NCBI GenBank assembly: GCA_033855775.1
Contig: JAWVFT010000053.1
Location: 1 to 64,000, forward strand
Direction of reading: 5' to 3'
Length of the DNA stretch: 64,000 nt
From: DASVTR01 sp033855775
GTDB lineage: Bacteria > Acidobacteriota > Blastocatellia > Pyrinomonadales > Pyrinomonadaceae
The position numbers and the translations under genes are program-made. Each line of letters starts with the position of its first letter. The stretch's first letter is position 1. Below the pieces are notes generated by a model. That model was given only the letters and a program-made list of their open reading frames with translations, did no database searches and was not told where the DNA came from. Positions 35,307 to 43,259 of the stretch are shown here, in pieces.

Positions 35307-36734
35307 CTAGCGTGAACGCTTTCTCGCTTTCTTGCCTCCGGTCAGACTGCTCAGGACGTTGGTGACGATGGCTGCGCCTCTGCCGACAACTTGAGCGACA
35401 GTATCGGTCAATCCTTTGCCCGCGCCGCCTCTTTTCTTCGCGGAGCCTTTGGCAGAGCCGCCGCCGCCACCCTTGCGGCCCGCGCCGCCCTTCGCGCCGC
35501 CCTTGCTTGAGCCAGCTTTAGTGCCAGCTTTCGCGCCAGCCTTTGCACCAGCTTTTGCGCCAAACTTCGAGCCGCCTTTCGTCGCTCCGGTCTTCGAACT
35601 GCCTTTCGCGCTGCCCTTCGTGCTGCCTTTCGCGCTGCCCTTGGCGACGCCTGTGCCGCCGCCGATGCCGCCGCCGCGAGTCTGAGCGCCGACCTTTCTC
35701 TCGCCGCCCTTCTTCGAGCCGCCCTTCAGGTTTGCGCCGCGACCGCCGCCGCCCTGCCCGCCGCGAGTTCCGCCGCCTTGATTCTTGCTTCCTCCGGCGC
35801 CGCCTTTCCTTGCGCTCCCCGGTGTCGAAGCAAAGCCGGACTTCGAGCCACCTTTACCGCCGCCGCCCTTTGCGCTGCTGCCGCTGCTGCTGGCTCCGCC
35901 TTTGGCGCTGCCGCTTCTGCCGCCGCCGCTAATTGGGCCGCCTGCTTTAGAACCGCCGCCCTTGGAGCTGCCACCTTTGGCTGCGCCTTTCGGGCCGCCG
36001 ACGGGGCGTGTTGCGCCGCCGCGTCCGCCTTCGCCGCCACGGCTTCCGCCTTTGCCTGCGCCGCCCTGCGTGCTGCCTTTGGTGCCCGATTTCGAAGCTC
36101 TGGCTTGTCCGCCGCCGCCCGTGCTTCCGCGACCGCCGCCCGCATTGCCTCCGGTCTTGCTCGCGCCCTTCTCTGCTTTACTGCCGTCGCCTTTCTTGGC
36201 TGCTCCGGCTTTCGAGCCGCCAGAGGCTTTCGAGCCGCCGCCGCTTTTAGCTCCGCCAACGGCCTTCGCGCTGCCGCCGCCTCTGGCGCTTGCTTTGGAG
36301 CCGCCGCCTTTGTTGCCGCCTTTGCTACCTTTGCTTGCGCCGCCTTTACTGCCCGTAGTGGCTGCGCCGCCTTCGTCGCCGTCGCCGGTGGTGGTTGTGG
36401 TCGTCGTGGTGTCGTCGCCGGTCGTGCTGATTTTCGACGACGCGCCGCCGCCGCTGCCTGCGCCGGGATAGCCGCCCGTGCTGCTATCGCTGCTGCTGCC
36501 AGCCGAGCCGCCTTCGTCGTCGTCATCATCATGGTCGGCCATGGACGCGCCCATGCCGGTCGTGCGACCGATGGCCGCTCCGCCGTGGGAGCCGCTGCCC
36601 TCGCTTGCGCCTGCGGAAGTTCCGGCCTCGGTTGGTTCCGAGCCTCCGTTGCCGGTGTCGTTCGTCATGTCGTCGCGGCCTCCCCCGCCAGACACTTGTT
36701 TGTTTCTGTCTTCGCCATTCCCTTGTTTAGCCAT
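35307..36734 (-). CDS. Gly/Ser/Lys-rich low-complexity protein
   Basis: A 475-residue protein of unknown function, almost wholly disordered. Residues 1-115 are Gly/Ser/Asp-rich and acidic, with TTTTTTTT at about 110. Residues 116-430 are short irregular repeats of the types KGGSK, KGGAS, KAGAK and KGSAKGS, strongly basic. The C-terminal 45 residues form a possible amphipathic helix (TDTVAQVVGRGAAIVTNVL) and a basic end (KKARKRSR). There is no signal peptide. The start is well supported: GGAG 8 nt upstream and a promoter behind it. The pattern is not the KGG stress motif. It could bind nucleic acid or polyphosphate, by charge only. Long antisense ORFs here are artefacts of the composition. Confidence 0.75.
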   Translation of the reverse strand: MAKQGNGEDRNKQVSGGGGRDDMTNDTGNGGSEPTEAGTSAGASEGSGSHGGAAIGRTTGMGASMADHDDDDDEGGSAGSSSDSSTGGYPGAGSGGGASSKISTTGDDTTTTTTTTGDGDEGGAATTGSKGGASKGSKGGNKGGGSKASARGGGSAKAVGGAKSGGGSKASGGSKAGAAKKGDGSKAEKGASKTGGNAGGGRGSTGGGGQARASKSGTKGSTQGGAGKGGSRGGEGGRGGATRPVGGPKGAAKGGSSKGGGSKAGGPISGGGRSGSAKGGASSSGSSAKGGGGKGGSKSGFASTPGSARKGGAGGSKNQGGGTRGGQGGGGRGANLKGGSKKGGERKVGAQTRGGGIGGGTGVAKGSAKGSTKGSAKGSSKTGATKGGSKFGAKAGAKAGAKAGTKAGSSKGGAKGGAGRKGGGGGSAKGSAKKRGGAGKGLTDTVAQVVGRGAAIVTNVLSSLTGGKKARKRSR

Positions 36735-36756
36735 TTTGTCTGCTCCTTTTTGAATA

Positions 36757-36785
36757 GGTATAAAACCCCCTTGTTGGAGGTCGAA
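36757..36785 (-). promoter_or_regulatory. Promoter for the Gly/Ser/Lys-rich gene
   Basis: On the minus strand -35 TTCGAC (36785-36780) and -10 TATACC (36762-36757) are separated by 17 nt. Transcription would start near 36750, giving a very short leader that still contains the AAAAAGGAG ribosome-binding site. Confidence 0.5.
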
Positions 36786-36955
36786 CTCGTCGCACTAAAA
36801 ATCGCGTTAGCTTTGCGGCGGAGGATAACATAACTTGCGCGTCGTTGATTCTTTCTTTCTTCACTTTAGAGAGATTTTTTAGCCCTTACAGCGGCGGCGC
36901 GGTTGCCTCATGCGCGCGAATGGTTGAGAATAGCCTTCTCTGGTTAGCGCACACT

Positions 36956-37504
36956 ATGATGGATGGTCTTTCTTCATCGCTCGCCGTGCTTTCGGCGATG
37001 ATTACGCCCGCCGTTTTGATTTCGGCCTGCGGGACGATGAGTCTTTCGACTTCGACGCGATTGGGGCGCGTCGTGGATAGAGTTCGCGCGCTCTCGGACC
37101 GTTTGGAAGAACTGGCTCTGACCGGGCAGCAACGCGAGTTTTTTGACGAACGACGCGCTATGATTTTCTCTCAACTCGACAAATTGACGAGCCGCGCGCG
37201 TATCCTCCAACGCAGCATGGTCACGTTCTACCTGGCGCTCGGCATCTTCGTTTCGACGAGCGTCGCCATCGGAGTCGTCGCCGTCACCAGCGCGCGTTAT
37301 GAATTTATCCCCGTCGTGATGGGACTCGTCGGCGCGTGCTTTCTGTTCTTCGGCAGCATCCTGCTCATCGGCGAAGCGCGGCTCGCCCTCGGCACGATTC
37401 ATTCCGAGATGGATTTCGTCTGGCGCTTGAGCAAAGAGTATGTGCCAGCCGAACTGGTCAAGGAACACAAGCCGCACTTTGTGCATTTTAGAAGACATGA
37501 CTGA
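36956..37504 (+). CDS. DUF2721 family membrane protein
   Basis: The conserved core MITPAVLISACGTMSLSTSTRLGRVVDRVR has one membrane segment; two more follow at about 90-145 (VTFYLALGIFVSTSVAIGVVAV and VVMGLVGACFLFFGSILLIGEAR). Between them lies a charged helix (RLEELALTGQQREFF). Function is unknown. The frame is open from 36845 (TTG); I chose ATG 36956 because the family starts just before the first membrane segment, but 36920 is also possible. The gene overlaps the radical SAM gene by 8 nt, so the two are coupled. Confidence 0.8.
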   Translation: MMDGLSSSLAVLSAMITPAVLISACGTMSLSTSTRLGRVVDRVRALSDRLEELALTGQQREFFDERRAMIFSQLDKLTSRARILQRSMVTFYLALGIFVSTSVAIGVVAVTSARYEFIPVVMGLVGACFLFFGSILLIGEARLALGTIHSEMDFVWRLSKEYVPAELVKEHKPHFVHFRRHD

Positions 37505-38591
37505 CAACGAGAGCCAGCCGCCAAACGGCGTTCAGGAAACGGAAACGGGCAGCACGAGCGGAGGCAGCGTTCGTCATGACGGGCGCGCTTCGTACCTGCG
37601 CTTGCTGGAGACGGGCGAACTGCTCAGCCGCGTCGAAGCCCTCGAAGCTTTGCTCTCAAGCTGCACGGTCTGCCCGCTCGATTGCGGCAACAATCGTCTT
37701 CAGAACGAACTCGCGCGTTGCTACTCAGGCCATCTTCCCATAGTCTCTTCCTACACGGCGCACTTCGGCGAAGAGCCTGCGCTCGTCGGATCAAACGGCG
37801 CGGGCAATATCTTCTTCGGCAATTGCAACCTGCGCTGCGTCTATTGCCAGAACTATCAAATCTCGCAGACGCATCGCCAGCAGATTAAGAACGAAGTGAC
37901 GCACGAGCGGCTGGCCGACATCATGCTCGAACTGCAAGCGCGCGGCTGCCACAACATCAACTTCGTCAGCCCGACACACTTCGCTCCGCAGATGGCGCGC
38001 GCCGTTTATCTCGCCGCCGAGCGCGGCCTTCACTTGCCCATCGTCTATAACACGAACGCTTACGATTCGGTCGAAGTCCTGCGCCTGCTCGAAGGCATCG
38101 TGGATGTTTACCTGCCGGATTTGAAGTACGCCGAAGACGAGGCGGGCTACGAATATTCGAAGGTGCGCGGCTATGCGGAGCACGCGCGCCGCGCGCTTGT
38201 GGAGATGCACAGGCAGACGGGCGACCGCCTCGTCTTCGGCGCGGACGGACTCTTAAAACGCGGCCTCGTCGTTCGCCTGCTCGTCTTGCCGAACGATTTG
38301 GCAGGCGTGCGCGAATCGCTTGAATGGATAAAGGACGCGCTCAGCCCGCGCGTCGCCGTCTCTCTGATGGCGCAGTATTACGCGACCAACCGCGCCGCGA
38401 CCGATGAACGCTACACGCTGCTCTCGCGCCGCATCACGGAATCGGAATGGCTGCGCGCGCTCTCGGCCCTCGGCGAATTGGAGATGGAGGAAGGCTGGAT
38501 GCAGGAGTATGACGGCGCGGCCCATTATTATCGTCCAGACTTCACAGACCGCGACGTGCCGTTCAAGGACGTGCGCGATTTTCAATCCTGA
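37497..38591 (+). CDS. Radical SAM protein, PflX-like (COG1313)
   Basis: The Fe4S4/SAM motif is C-x3-C-x2-C in FFGNCNLRCVYCQNYQIS. Before it are extra cysteines, SSCTVCPLDCGNNR and ARCYSG, typical of the PflX/AmmeMemoRadiSam-like group. After it come HNINFVSPTHFAPQM and VDVYLPDLKYA. The family is annotated as an uncharacterised activase; the substrate is unknown. ATG 37497 overlaps the DUF2721 stop, while the frame is open from 37440. No AmmeMemo partner is adjacent. Confidence 0.85.
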   Translation: MTDNESQPPNGVQETETGSTSGGSVRHDGRASYLRLLETGELLSRVEALEALLSSCTVCPLDCGNNRLQNELARCYSGHLPIVSSYTAHFGEEPALVGSNGAGNIFFGNCNLRCVYCQNYQISQTHRQQIKNEVTHERLADIMLELQARGCHNINFVSPTHFAPQMARAVYLAAERGLHLPIVYNTNAYDSVEVLRLLEGIVDVYLPDLKYAEDEAGYEYSKVRGYAEHARRALVEMHRQTGDRLVFGADGLLKRGLVVRLLVLPNDLAGVRESLEWIKDALSPRVAVSLMAQYYATNRAATDERYTLLSRRITESEWLRALSALGELEMEEGWMQEYDGAAHYYRPDFTDRDVPFKDVRDFQS

Positions 38592-38658
38592 CGCGCTCAT
38601 GTAAGCTCAGGGCTTCGGCCACACGCTCTTGGAAAAGCATGAAGGACAAACTAAACTT

Positions 38659-39159
38659 ATGAGTTGGCAAAGCGGAACGGCGACGGATCAGCAAGCCCCG
38701 GACTTTACGCTCAAGGACAGCGAGGGCAAGCAGTGGCATTTGACCGGCCAGCGCGGACAGGTCGTCGTGCTGCTCTTTTATCCGGGCGACGAAACGCCCG
38801 TCTGCACGCGGCAACTCTGTTCCGTGCGCGACCGCTGGAACGATTATCTACAGACGGGCGCGCAGGTCGTCGGCATCTCGACCGACACGGTTGAATCACA
38901 TCACAAGTTTGCCGAGAACAGAGGGCTGCCGCTTCGTCTCTTGTCGGACACGGACGGCGCTGTGACGCGGCTCTACAAGGTGCGCTCGTGGCTGCCGGGA
39001 CGCTCGGCCCGCGCCGTCATAGTGATTGACGCGCACGGCGTCATACGCTATCGCAGGGTCGAGCCGCTCTCGCTCTTTCGGCCCAACGACGACCAGATTA
39101 TCGCTGCCATTCGCGCAGCCCAGTATGATAACGTAGCGGCGCGCGGAACCGGCGCCTGA
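38659..39159 (+). CDS. Peroxiredoxin, BCP/AhpC-TSA family
   Basis: A thiol peroxidase that reduces H2O2 and alkyl hydroperoxides. The peroxidatic Cys lies in TPVCTRQLCSVRD, with a second Cys five residues later, the BCP-type arrangement. FYPGDETP precedes it and conserved R is in LYKVRSWLPGRSARAV. The start is ATG 38659 (MSWQSGTATD); the ORF extends 10 codons further. It precedes the YggX-like gene by 32 nt; both roles are oxidative-stress related. Confidence 0.88.
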   Translation: MSWQSGTATDQQAPDFTLKDSEGKQWHLTGQRGQVVVLLFYPGDETPVCTRQLCSVRDRWNDYLQTGAQVVGISTDTVESHHKFAENRGLPLRLLSDTDGAVTRLYKVRSWLPGRSARAVIVIDAHGVIRYRRVEPLSLFRPNDDQIIAAIRAAQYDNVAARGTGA

Positions 39160-39191
39160 CTCTTTTTGTGGACGAGAGGTTTTAAATTTCG

Positions 39192-39476
39192 ATGGGTGAC
39201 AAAATCAAATGCGCGCGTTGCGGGCAGAAGCAGCCCGCGCTTGGCTATGCTCCGATTCCGACCGAACTCGGTCAGCGCATCGGCGCGGAAATCTGTCAGG
39301 GCTGTTGGGGCGAGTGGTTGAAGAAACAGAACCAACTCATCAACCACTACGGCCTCGACGTGTCCAACCCGGACACGCACGATTTTCTCTTCGACCAGAT
39401 GAAGATTTTCTTCTTCAACGAAGGCGTCCAACTCACCCAGATAGACACGACGAAGGAAGGCTCTGTCGAATGGTAA
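39192..39476 (+). CDS. YggX-like Fe(II)-trafficking protein with extra CxxC pairs
   Basis: A 94-residue homologue of YggX, which protects Fe-S clusters under oxidative stress. Family hallmarks are ELGQRIGAEICQ (E. coli GELGKRI…), WLKKQNQLINHYGLDV and QMKIFFF near the end. Unlike E. coli YggX, which has a single Cys, it has two CxxC pairs: IKCARCGQ (C7, C10) and CQGC (near residue 35). Together they could make a zinc-ribbon-like or Fe-binding site. Whether it traffics iron like YggX is inference. The bcp gene upstream is a sensible companion. Confidence 0.8.
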   Translation: MGDKIKCARCGQKQPALGYAPIPTELGQRIGAEICQGCWGEWLKKQNQLINHYGLDVSNPDTHDFLFDQMKIFFFNEGVQLTQIDTTKEGSVEW

Positions 39477-39491
39477 AGTCAGTCGAAAGTT

Positions 39492-39568
39492 TAAAGTCGA
39501 ATGTCTAAAGTCAGATGTTCAAGGTCAGGACATCGCTTCCGGCTTTGGGCTTTGGACATTCGACTTTA
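39492..39568. repeat. Inverted repeat, AAAGTCC family, overlapping DUF1622 3' end
   Basis: The arms taaagtcgaatgtctaaag (39492-39510) and ctttggacattcgacttta (39550-39568) match with one mismatch. It lies between the convergent YggX and DUF1622 genes and probably ends both transcripts. Its sequence supplies the last dozen codons of the DUF1622 protein. Confidence 0.75.
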
Positions 39569-39971
39569 GGCTGAGATTTTCTTCGCGCATTTCGCGCGTC
39601 AGGAAATAGTTAAGCAAAGTGCGGATGGCGGCGATGGCTCCGAGTTTGCCGATTTGATCCCAGCTTGGGGCGATGGCGGTCGAGAGGATGTCCGCGGCGA
39701 CCTGAAATTCGAGAGCAAGCGCCAGATAACGCGCCAGCGTCAGCCTGATGCCGTTATAACTTTCCAACTGCGGCGGCACGAGCGCGCGCACGAATTGATA
39801 AGCCGAGACGAGAACGCCGAACCCGATGATGGCCGCGCCCGTCGTCTCGACCAGAAGGCGCAACCACTGGACGGCGTTGACGACTGTTCCTTCAACCGCG
39901 CTGTCGTGCGCTCCGGCCAGCCAGCGCGCGGCCTCGCCCTGGGCCATCATGAACGTCGCCACTTTGAACAA
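39525..39971 (-). CDS. DUF1622 family membrane protein
   Basis: A small integral membrane protein: TGAAIIGFGVLVSAYQFV and LARYLALALEFQVAADI are the family blocks, followed by LGAIAAIRTLLNYFLTREM. The C-terminal SLKSNVQSPKPEAMS is encoded by the intergenic repeat at 39492-39568 rather than by native sequence. The start is TTG 39971 with AGAAGGG upstream; ATG 39950 is the alternative. Function is unknown. Confidence 0.8.
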   Translation of the reverse strand: MFKVATFMMAQGEAARWLAGAHDSAVEGTVVNAVQWLRLLVETTGAAIIGFGVLVSAYQFVRALVPPQLESYNGIRLTLARYLALALEFQVAADILSTAIAPSWDQIGKLGAIAAIRTLLNYFLTREMREENLSLKSNVQSPKPEAMS

Positions 39972-40029
39972 AGTTTCTTCCCTTCTGCTATCGTCGCTCG
40001 CGGCGCGCAGGCCAGCGTAAATTTTTAAC

Positions 40030-40059
40030 TTGCGCGCGTCGGGCCAATCAATGTACTAT
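40030..40059 (+). promoter_or_regulatory. Possible promoter for the cysteine-rich lipoprotein
   Basis: A -35 TTGCGC (40030-40035) and -10 TACTAT (40054-40059) lie 18 nt apart. The leader would be about 200 nt, including a small hairpin (tcctataag…cttagga at 40066-40091). Long leaders may carry regulation, but no known riboswitch was recognised. Confidence 0.45.
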
Positions 40060-40269
40060 GCGCCATCCTATAAGAATAGTCTCTTAGGATTCAACGCTTT
40101 TTGCGCTTTTCCGAAATGAGATGGCCCGGCGCGAGTCCGCTCTCGTCTGACGCGCCGCGTCACACACGCAGACCGGAACTTTAGTTCAAGAGTTACCATC
40201 CATACCCCGTCCATGCCGCGCAAGACAAGAGCAGACTTTCGCGCGGCCAGACACTTTAGGAGAAAAGTT

Positions 40270-40758
40270 ATGAAGATTAAACTGGCGGCCCTGCTGGCGT
40301 TTATCCTGATTGGATTGGCTGGCTGCACCGCCACCGATAATTCAAACTCGGCGACCCCCAAGAACACCAACGCAGGCAACGCCAACACCGCCAACAAGAC
40401 TTCCTCGGTGGAGACGCCCAAGGCCGACGAGAACATGGTCAAGGCCAACGCGAATCCGACGGATGAAACGGGCGGCACAAAGGAAGGCTGCAAGTGCTCT
40501 GCCGCCGGCATGAAGTGCTCGACCAAGGCCGGCGAAAAGGGTTGCTGCGGCAAGGGCGGCGAATGCTCTTCGATGGTTGATGGCAAGTCTTCCTGCTGCG
40601 CCAGCAAGGGCAAGGAAGGCGAAGCCTGCTGCTCCACCGCCGGCAAGATGGCGATGAATGAAGGCAAAGAGACGAACGGCAAAGAGAAGACGGGCGAGAT
40701 GTCAGGCTGCGGCCCTGAGAAGAAGCCCGCCGCCACGGCTCCTGTCAAGAAATCCTAA
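40270..40758 (+). CDS. Cysteine-rich lipoprotein (possible metal-binding)
   Basis: A 162-residue lipoprotein with signal MKIKLAALLAFILIGLAGC; the Cys of the LAGC lipobox is modified. After an Asn/Thr/Ser-rich linker (about 20-75), the core has 11 cysteines clustered as CKC, MKC, GCC, GEC, SCC, ACC and GCG between about 78 and 152, joined by short Gly/Lys/Ser-rich spacers. The pattern resembles a metallothionein-like thiol cluster, though it matches no family I know. It is likely anchored at the cell surface or periplasm. ATG 40270 has AGGAG upstream. The paralogous mini-lipoprotein at 41024 shares the signal peptide style. Confidence 0.75.
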   Translation: MKIKLAALLAFILIGLAGCTATDNSNSATPKNTNAGNANTANKTSSVETPKADENMVKANANPTDETGGTKEGCKCSAAGMKCSTKAGEKGCCGKGGECSSMVDGKSSCCASKGKEGEACCSTAGKMAMNEGKETNGKEKTGEMSGCGPEKKPAATAPVKKS

Positions 40759-40799
40759 AAGCGCGGGCCTCTGCGCGCCCACCAGTTAATCCAAACACG

Positions 40800-40838
40800 A
40801 GCGGCGAGTGGCTTCATCTTCTGAAGCCACTCGCCGCT
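40800..40838 (+). terminator. Terminator-like hairpin after the cysteine-rich lipoprotein
   Basis: A perfect 17-bp stem, agcggcgagtggcttca (40800-40816) with tgaagccactcgccgct (40822-40838), and a 5-nt loop. A T-poor tail (gttgctt) follows, so it may be a terminator or an mRNA-stabilising hairpin. Region 40839-41023 holds no gene. Confidence 0.65.
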
Positions 40839-41023
40839 GTTGCTTCCGAACGAGCATCTGATTTAAGATGCGTCCGTACTAACCTTCTTTTGCTTTACCT
40901 AACGCTTCCGAACTAAGGCGGACGACCGCGCGCATGCTCTGCGCGTTTCGCGCTCGCCGAAGTCATGGAAGCAAACTTCCCAAAGCTTTTTGAAATCACA
41001 CGATTCGCACAGGAGATGGAAGA

Positions 41024-41167
41024 ATGAACAGAACCAAGCTTGCCGCGCTGCTCGCAGCCGTAGCGCTCACCCTTTTCGCCGTCGGATGCGGCGGAGACTC
41101 AACCAACAACGCCAACACCGGAAACGCCACTCGCAGCAACACGAACGCGACCAACGTCAACAAGTAG
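41024..41167 (+). CDS. Very small lipoprotein (47 residues)
   Basis: An ORF starting MNRTKLAALLAAVALTLFAVGC, with lipobox AVGC, and an Asn/Thr/Gly-rich mature part (CGGDSTNNANTGNAT…). AGGAG lies 8 nt before the ATG. The signal and Asn-rich stretch are similar to the N-terminus of the cysteine-rich lipoprotein 265 bp upstream (NTNAGNANTANKT), suggesting that one derives from the other. Function is unknown. The sequence after its stop, 41168-41570, contains no gene; one imperfect hairpin is at about 41376-41418. Confidence 0.6.
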   Translation: MNRTKLAALLAAVALTLFAVGCGGDSTNNANTGNATRSNTNATNVNK

Positions 41168-41570
41168 CGCGCCCGTCGCGGCCTTTGAACGAAGAACAAG
41201 TTTGCGCTCTTGCAGTTCAACGGTCGCGCTCGCGCGCGTCTGTCCGCCGGACGCTCCGAGACAACGCGAATCCCAAGCAGCATGACGGCTGACAGCGGCG
41301 CGGACACTAGAAGAGCTATGCGGTGTTGGCCGCCAGCCGCGTCCATTTGCGCGCCGGCTCGGCGGCACAATTTGACCAAAGGGGGCGAGAGGTTTTCAAA
41401 AGCCTCCGCCCCTCTTGTCATTTACAGAAGCGGCGCGAGCAGAAGTTTTTCCAGACACACGAGAGCTTAAGCGCTTGAAGAAAGCGCGAAGCTTCGCGCT
41501 CATGTGTCCGGCGTCTTTCATCCCTTCATCGCGCTCATTTTGAATCGGCGCTTTTAAAACAGTAAAGCTC

Positions 41571-43259
41571 ATGCGACAACACAAACGCCTGCGGCAGATG
41601 ACGACGCTCGCCGTCTTTCTCGTTCTCGCCGCGCAAGCCGCGCCCGCCTTCGCGCAGCGCAACGCCATTGACGCTTACGCCATCACCAACGCGCGCATCG
41701 TCACAGTCTCCGGCGCCGTCATAGAGCGCGGCACAATCGTCGTGCGCAACGGCCTCATCAATTCCATCTCGGCGACGCCCGCCGCGCCTCCCGCTGACGT
41801 GCGCATCATTGACGGCACGGGCCTGACCGTCTATCCCGGCTTGCTCGACGCTTACACCAACTTGGGGATGCCGCAGCCGAGCCCCACGCCCGCGCGCGGC
41901 ACGGGTGGCGGCGGCGGCGGCGGCGGCAGCTTCAACCAGCAGTCGCTCGCGCAAACCGTCTCCGCTCCCAACTCGTCGCAGCCGCCCGGACTCCAACCCG
42001 AACTGCTCGCCGTTGACCTGCTTCAACCAAGCGCGCCGCAGATTGAAGCGTCACGCAGCGCCGGAATCACGACGGCCCTGACGGCCCCGCGCGAAGGCAT
42101 CCTGATGGGCCAGTCAGCTCTGATTAACCTCGCGGGCGAGCAAGCTCAACGGATGATAGTGCGCGCGCCCGTCGCGCTGCACGTCGGCTTCACGCCCCTG
42201 CGCACGGGCGGCTATCCAAGCTCGTTGATGGGCGTCTTCTCCGCGCTCCGGCAGATGTTCATAGACACGCAGCGTTACCGCGAGGCGCAGGCAATCTACG
42301 AAAGAAACCCGCGCGGGCTTCGTCGCCCTGAGCAGGACAAATCTTTGGCCGCGCTCATTCCGGTGTTGGCGCGCGAGATGCCGGTCATCATGCAGGCCAA
42401 CACCGAGCGCGAGATTCTGCGCGCCCTCGATTTGGCGCAAGAGTTTAAGTTGCGCTTGATAATCGCGGGCGGCAGCGAAAGCTGGAAGGTCGCCGAACGA
42501 CTGCGCGCAGAGGACGTGCCGGTGCTGCTGTCGCTCAACTTTCCGAAGCGGACGACGGCGCAGGTCGCCGAAGCAGACCCGGAACCGCTGCGCACTTTGC
42601 GCGAGCGCGTTGACGCCCCGAAGACCGCCGGACGACTCAACGCCGCGCGCGTCCGCTTCGCTTTTCAATCAGGCTCGATGACGGAGATGAACGGCTATAT
42701 ACAGAACGCCGCGAAGACGGTCGAAAGCGGGCTCGCGCGCGACGAAGCCCTGCGCGCCCTGACCTTGCGCCCTGCGGAAATTCTCGGAGTCTCCGACCGT
42801 CTAGGCACGCTTGAAGTCGGAAAGATTGCGAATCTCATCGTCACGCGCGGCGACATCTTCGACAAGAACACGCGCATCACGCACGTCTTCATCGATGGCC
42901 GACCCGTTGACTTAAAGCCCGCGACCAATGCGACGGCAACGACCAACACAAGCGCGCCCGCCACAGGCTCATGGACGCTCAACGTCAATCTGGGCGAAGG
43001 CGAAACCGTCGTCACGCTGATGCTGCAACAGGAAGGCGAGCAACTGCGCGGCTCGATGCAGGGCGCGCTTGGCTCCGGCCAGATTGCGGGCGGCTCCATC
43101 GGGCAGAACGGCGACTTGCGCTTCACAGTCCCCGTCAACATCGGCGGCTTGACGACCGAAGCGACCTTTACAGGAACGCTCAACGGCAACGAAATGCGCG
43201 GCGCGATTCAAGTCGTCGGTCGCGCCCCCGGCTCATTCACAGGCGCTCGGCCAAAATAG
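41571..43259 (+). CDS. Exported amidohydrolase family protein lacking the first metal motif (paralogue 1)
   Basis: The signal peptide is at about 1-29 (…AAPAFAQ). The cyclic-amidohydrolase fold starts with ITNARIVTVSGAVIERGTI and GLTVYPGLLDAYTNLG. In active members this last block reads DxHxH; here it is DAYTN, so two metal-binding His are missing. The later VHxH site is also changed (MPVIMQANTE). The C-terminal beta part (LGTLEVGKIANLIVTRGDI) is normal, followed by a 110-residue extra beta-rich domain ending GSFTGARP. It is likely non-catalytic or uses a different centre. It is the first of three tandem paralogues. A glycine run (8 Gly) sits near residue 115. Confidence 0.82.
   Translation: MRQHKRLRQMTTLAVFLVLAAQAAPAFAQRNAIDAYAITNARIVTVSGAVIERGTIVVRNGLINSISATPAAPPADVRIIDGTGLTVYPGLLDAYTNLGMPQPSPTPARGTGGGGGGGGSFNQQSLAQTVSAPNSSQPPGLQPELLAVDLLQPSAPQIEASRSAGITTALTAPREGILMGQSALINLAGEQAQRMIVRAPVALHVGFTPLRTGGYPSSLMGVFSALRQMFIDTQRYREAQAIYERNPRGLRRPEQDKSLAALIPVLAREMPVIMQANTEREILRALDLAQEFKLRLIIAGGSESWKVAERLRAEDVPVLLSLNFPKRTTAQVAEADPEPLRTLRERVDAPKTAGRLNAARVRFAFQSGSMTEMNGYIQNAAKTVESGLARDEALRALTLRPAEILGVSDRLGTLEVGKIANLIVTRGDIFDKNTRITHVFIDGRPVDLKPATNATATTNTSAPATGSWTLNVNLGEGETVVTLMLQQEGEQLRGSMQGALGSGQIAGGSIGQNGDLRFTVPVNIGGLTTEATFTGTLNGNEMRGAIQVVGRAPGSFTGARPK

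Noticed and set aside
35778..36833. Ala/Pro-rich plus-strand frames antisense to the Gly/Ser/Lys-rich gene
   Set aside because: Low-complexity sequence leaves all frames open; only the minus-strand frame has a promoter and ribosome-binding site.
40060..40269. Riboswitch in the leader of the cysteine-rich lipoprotein
   Set aside because: The long leader has a hairpin but no match to a riboswitch class I can recognise by eye.
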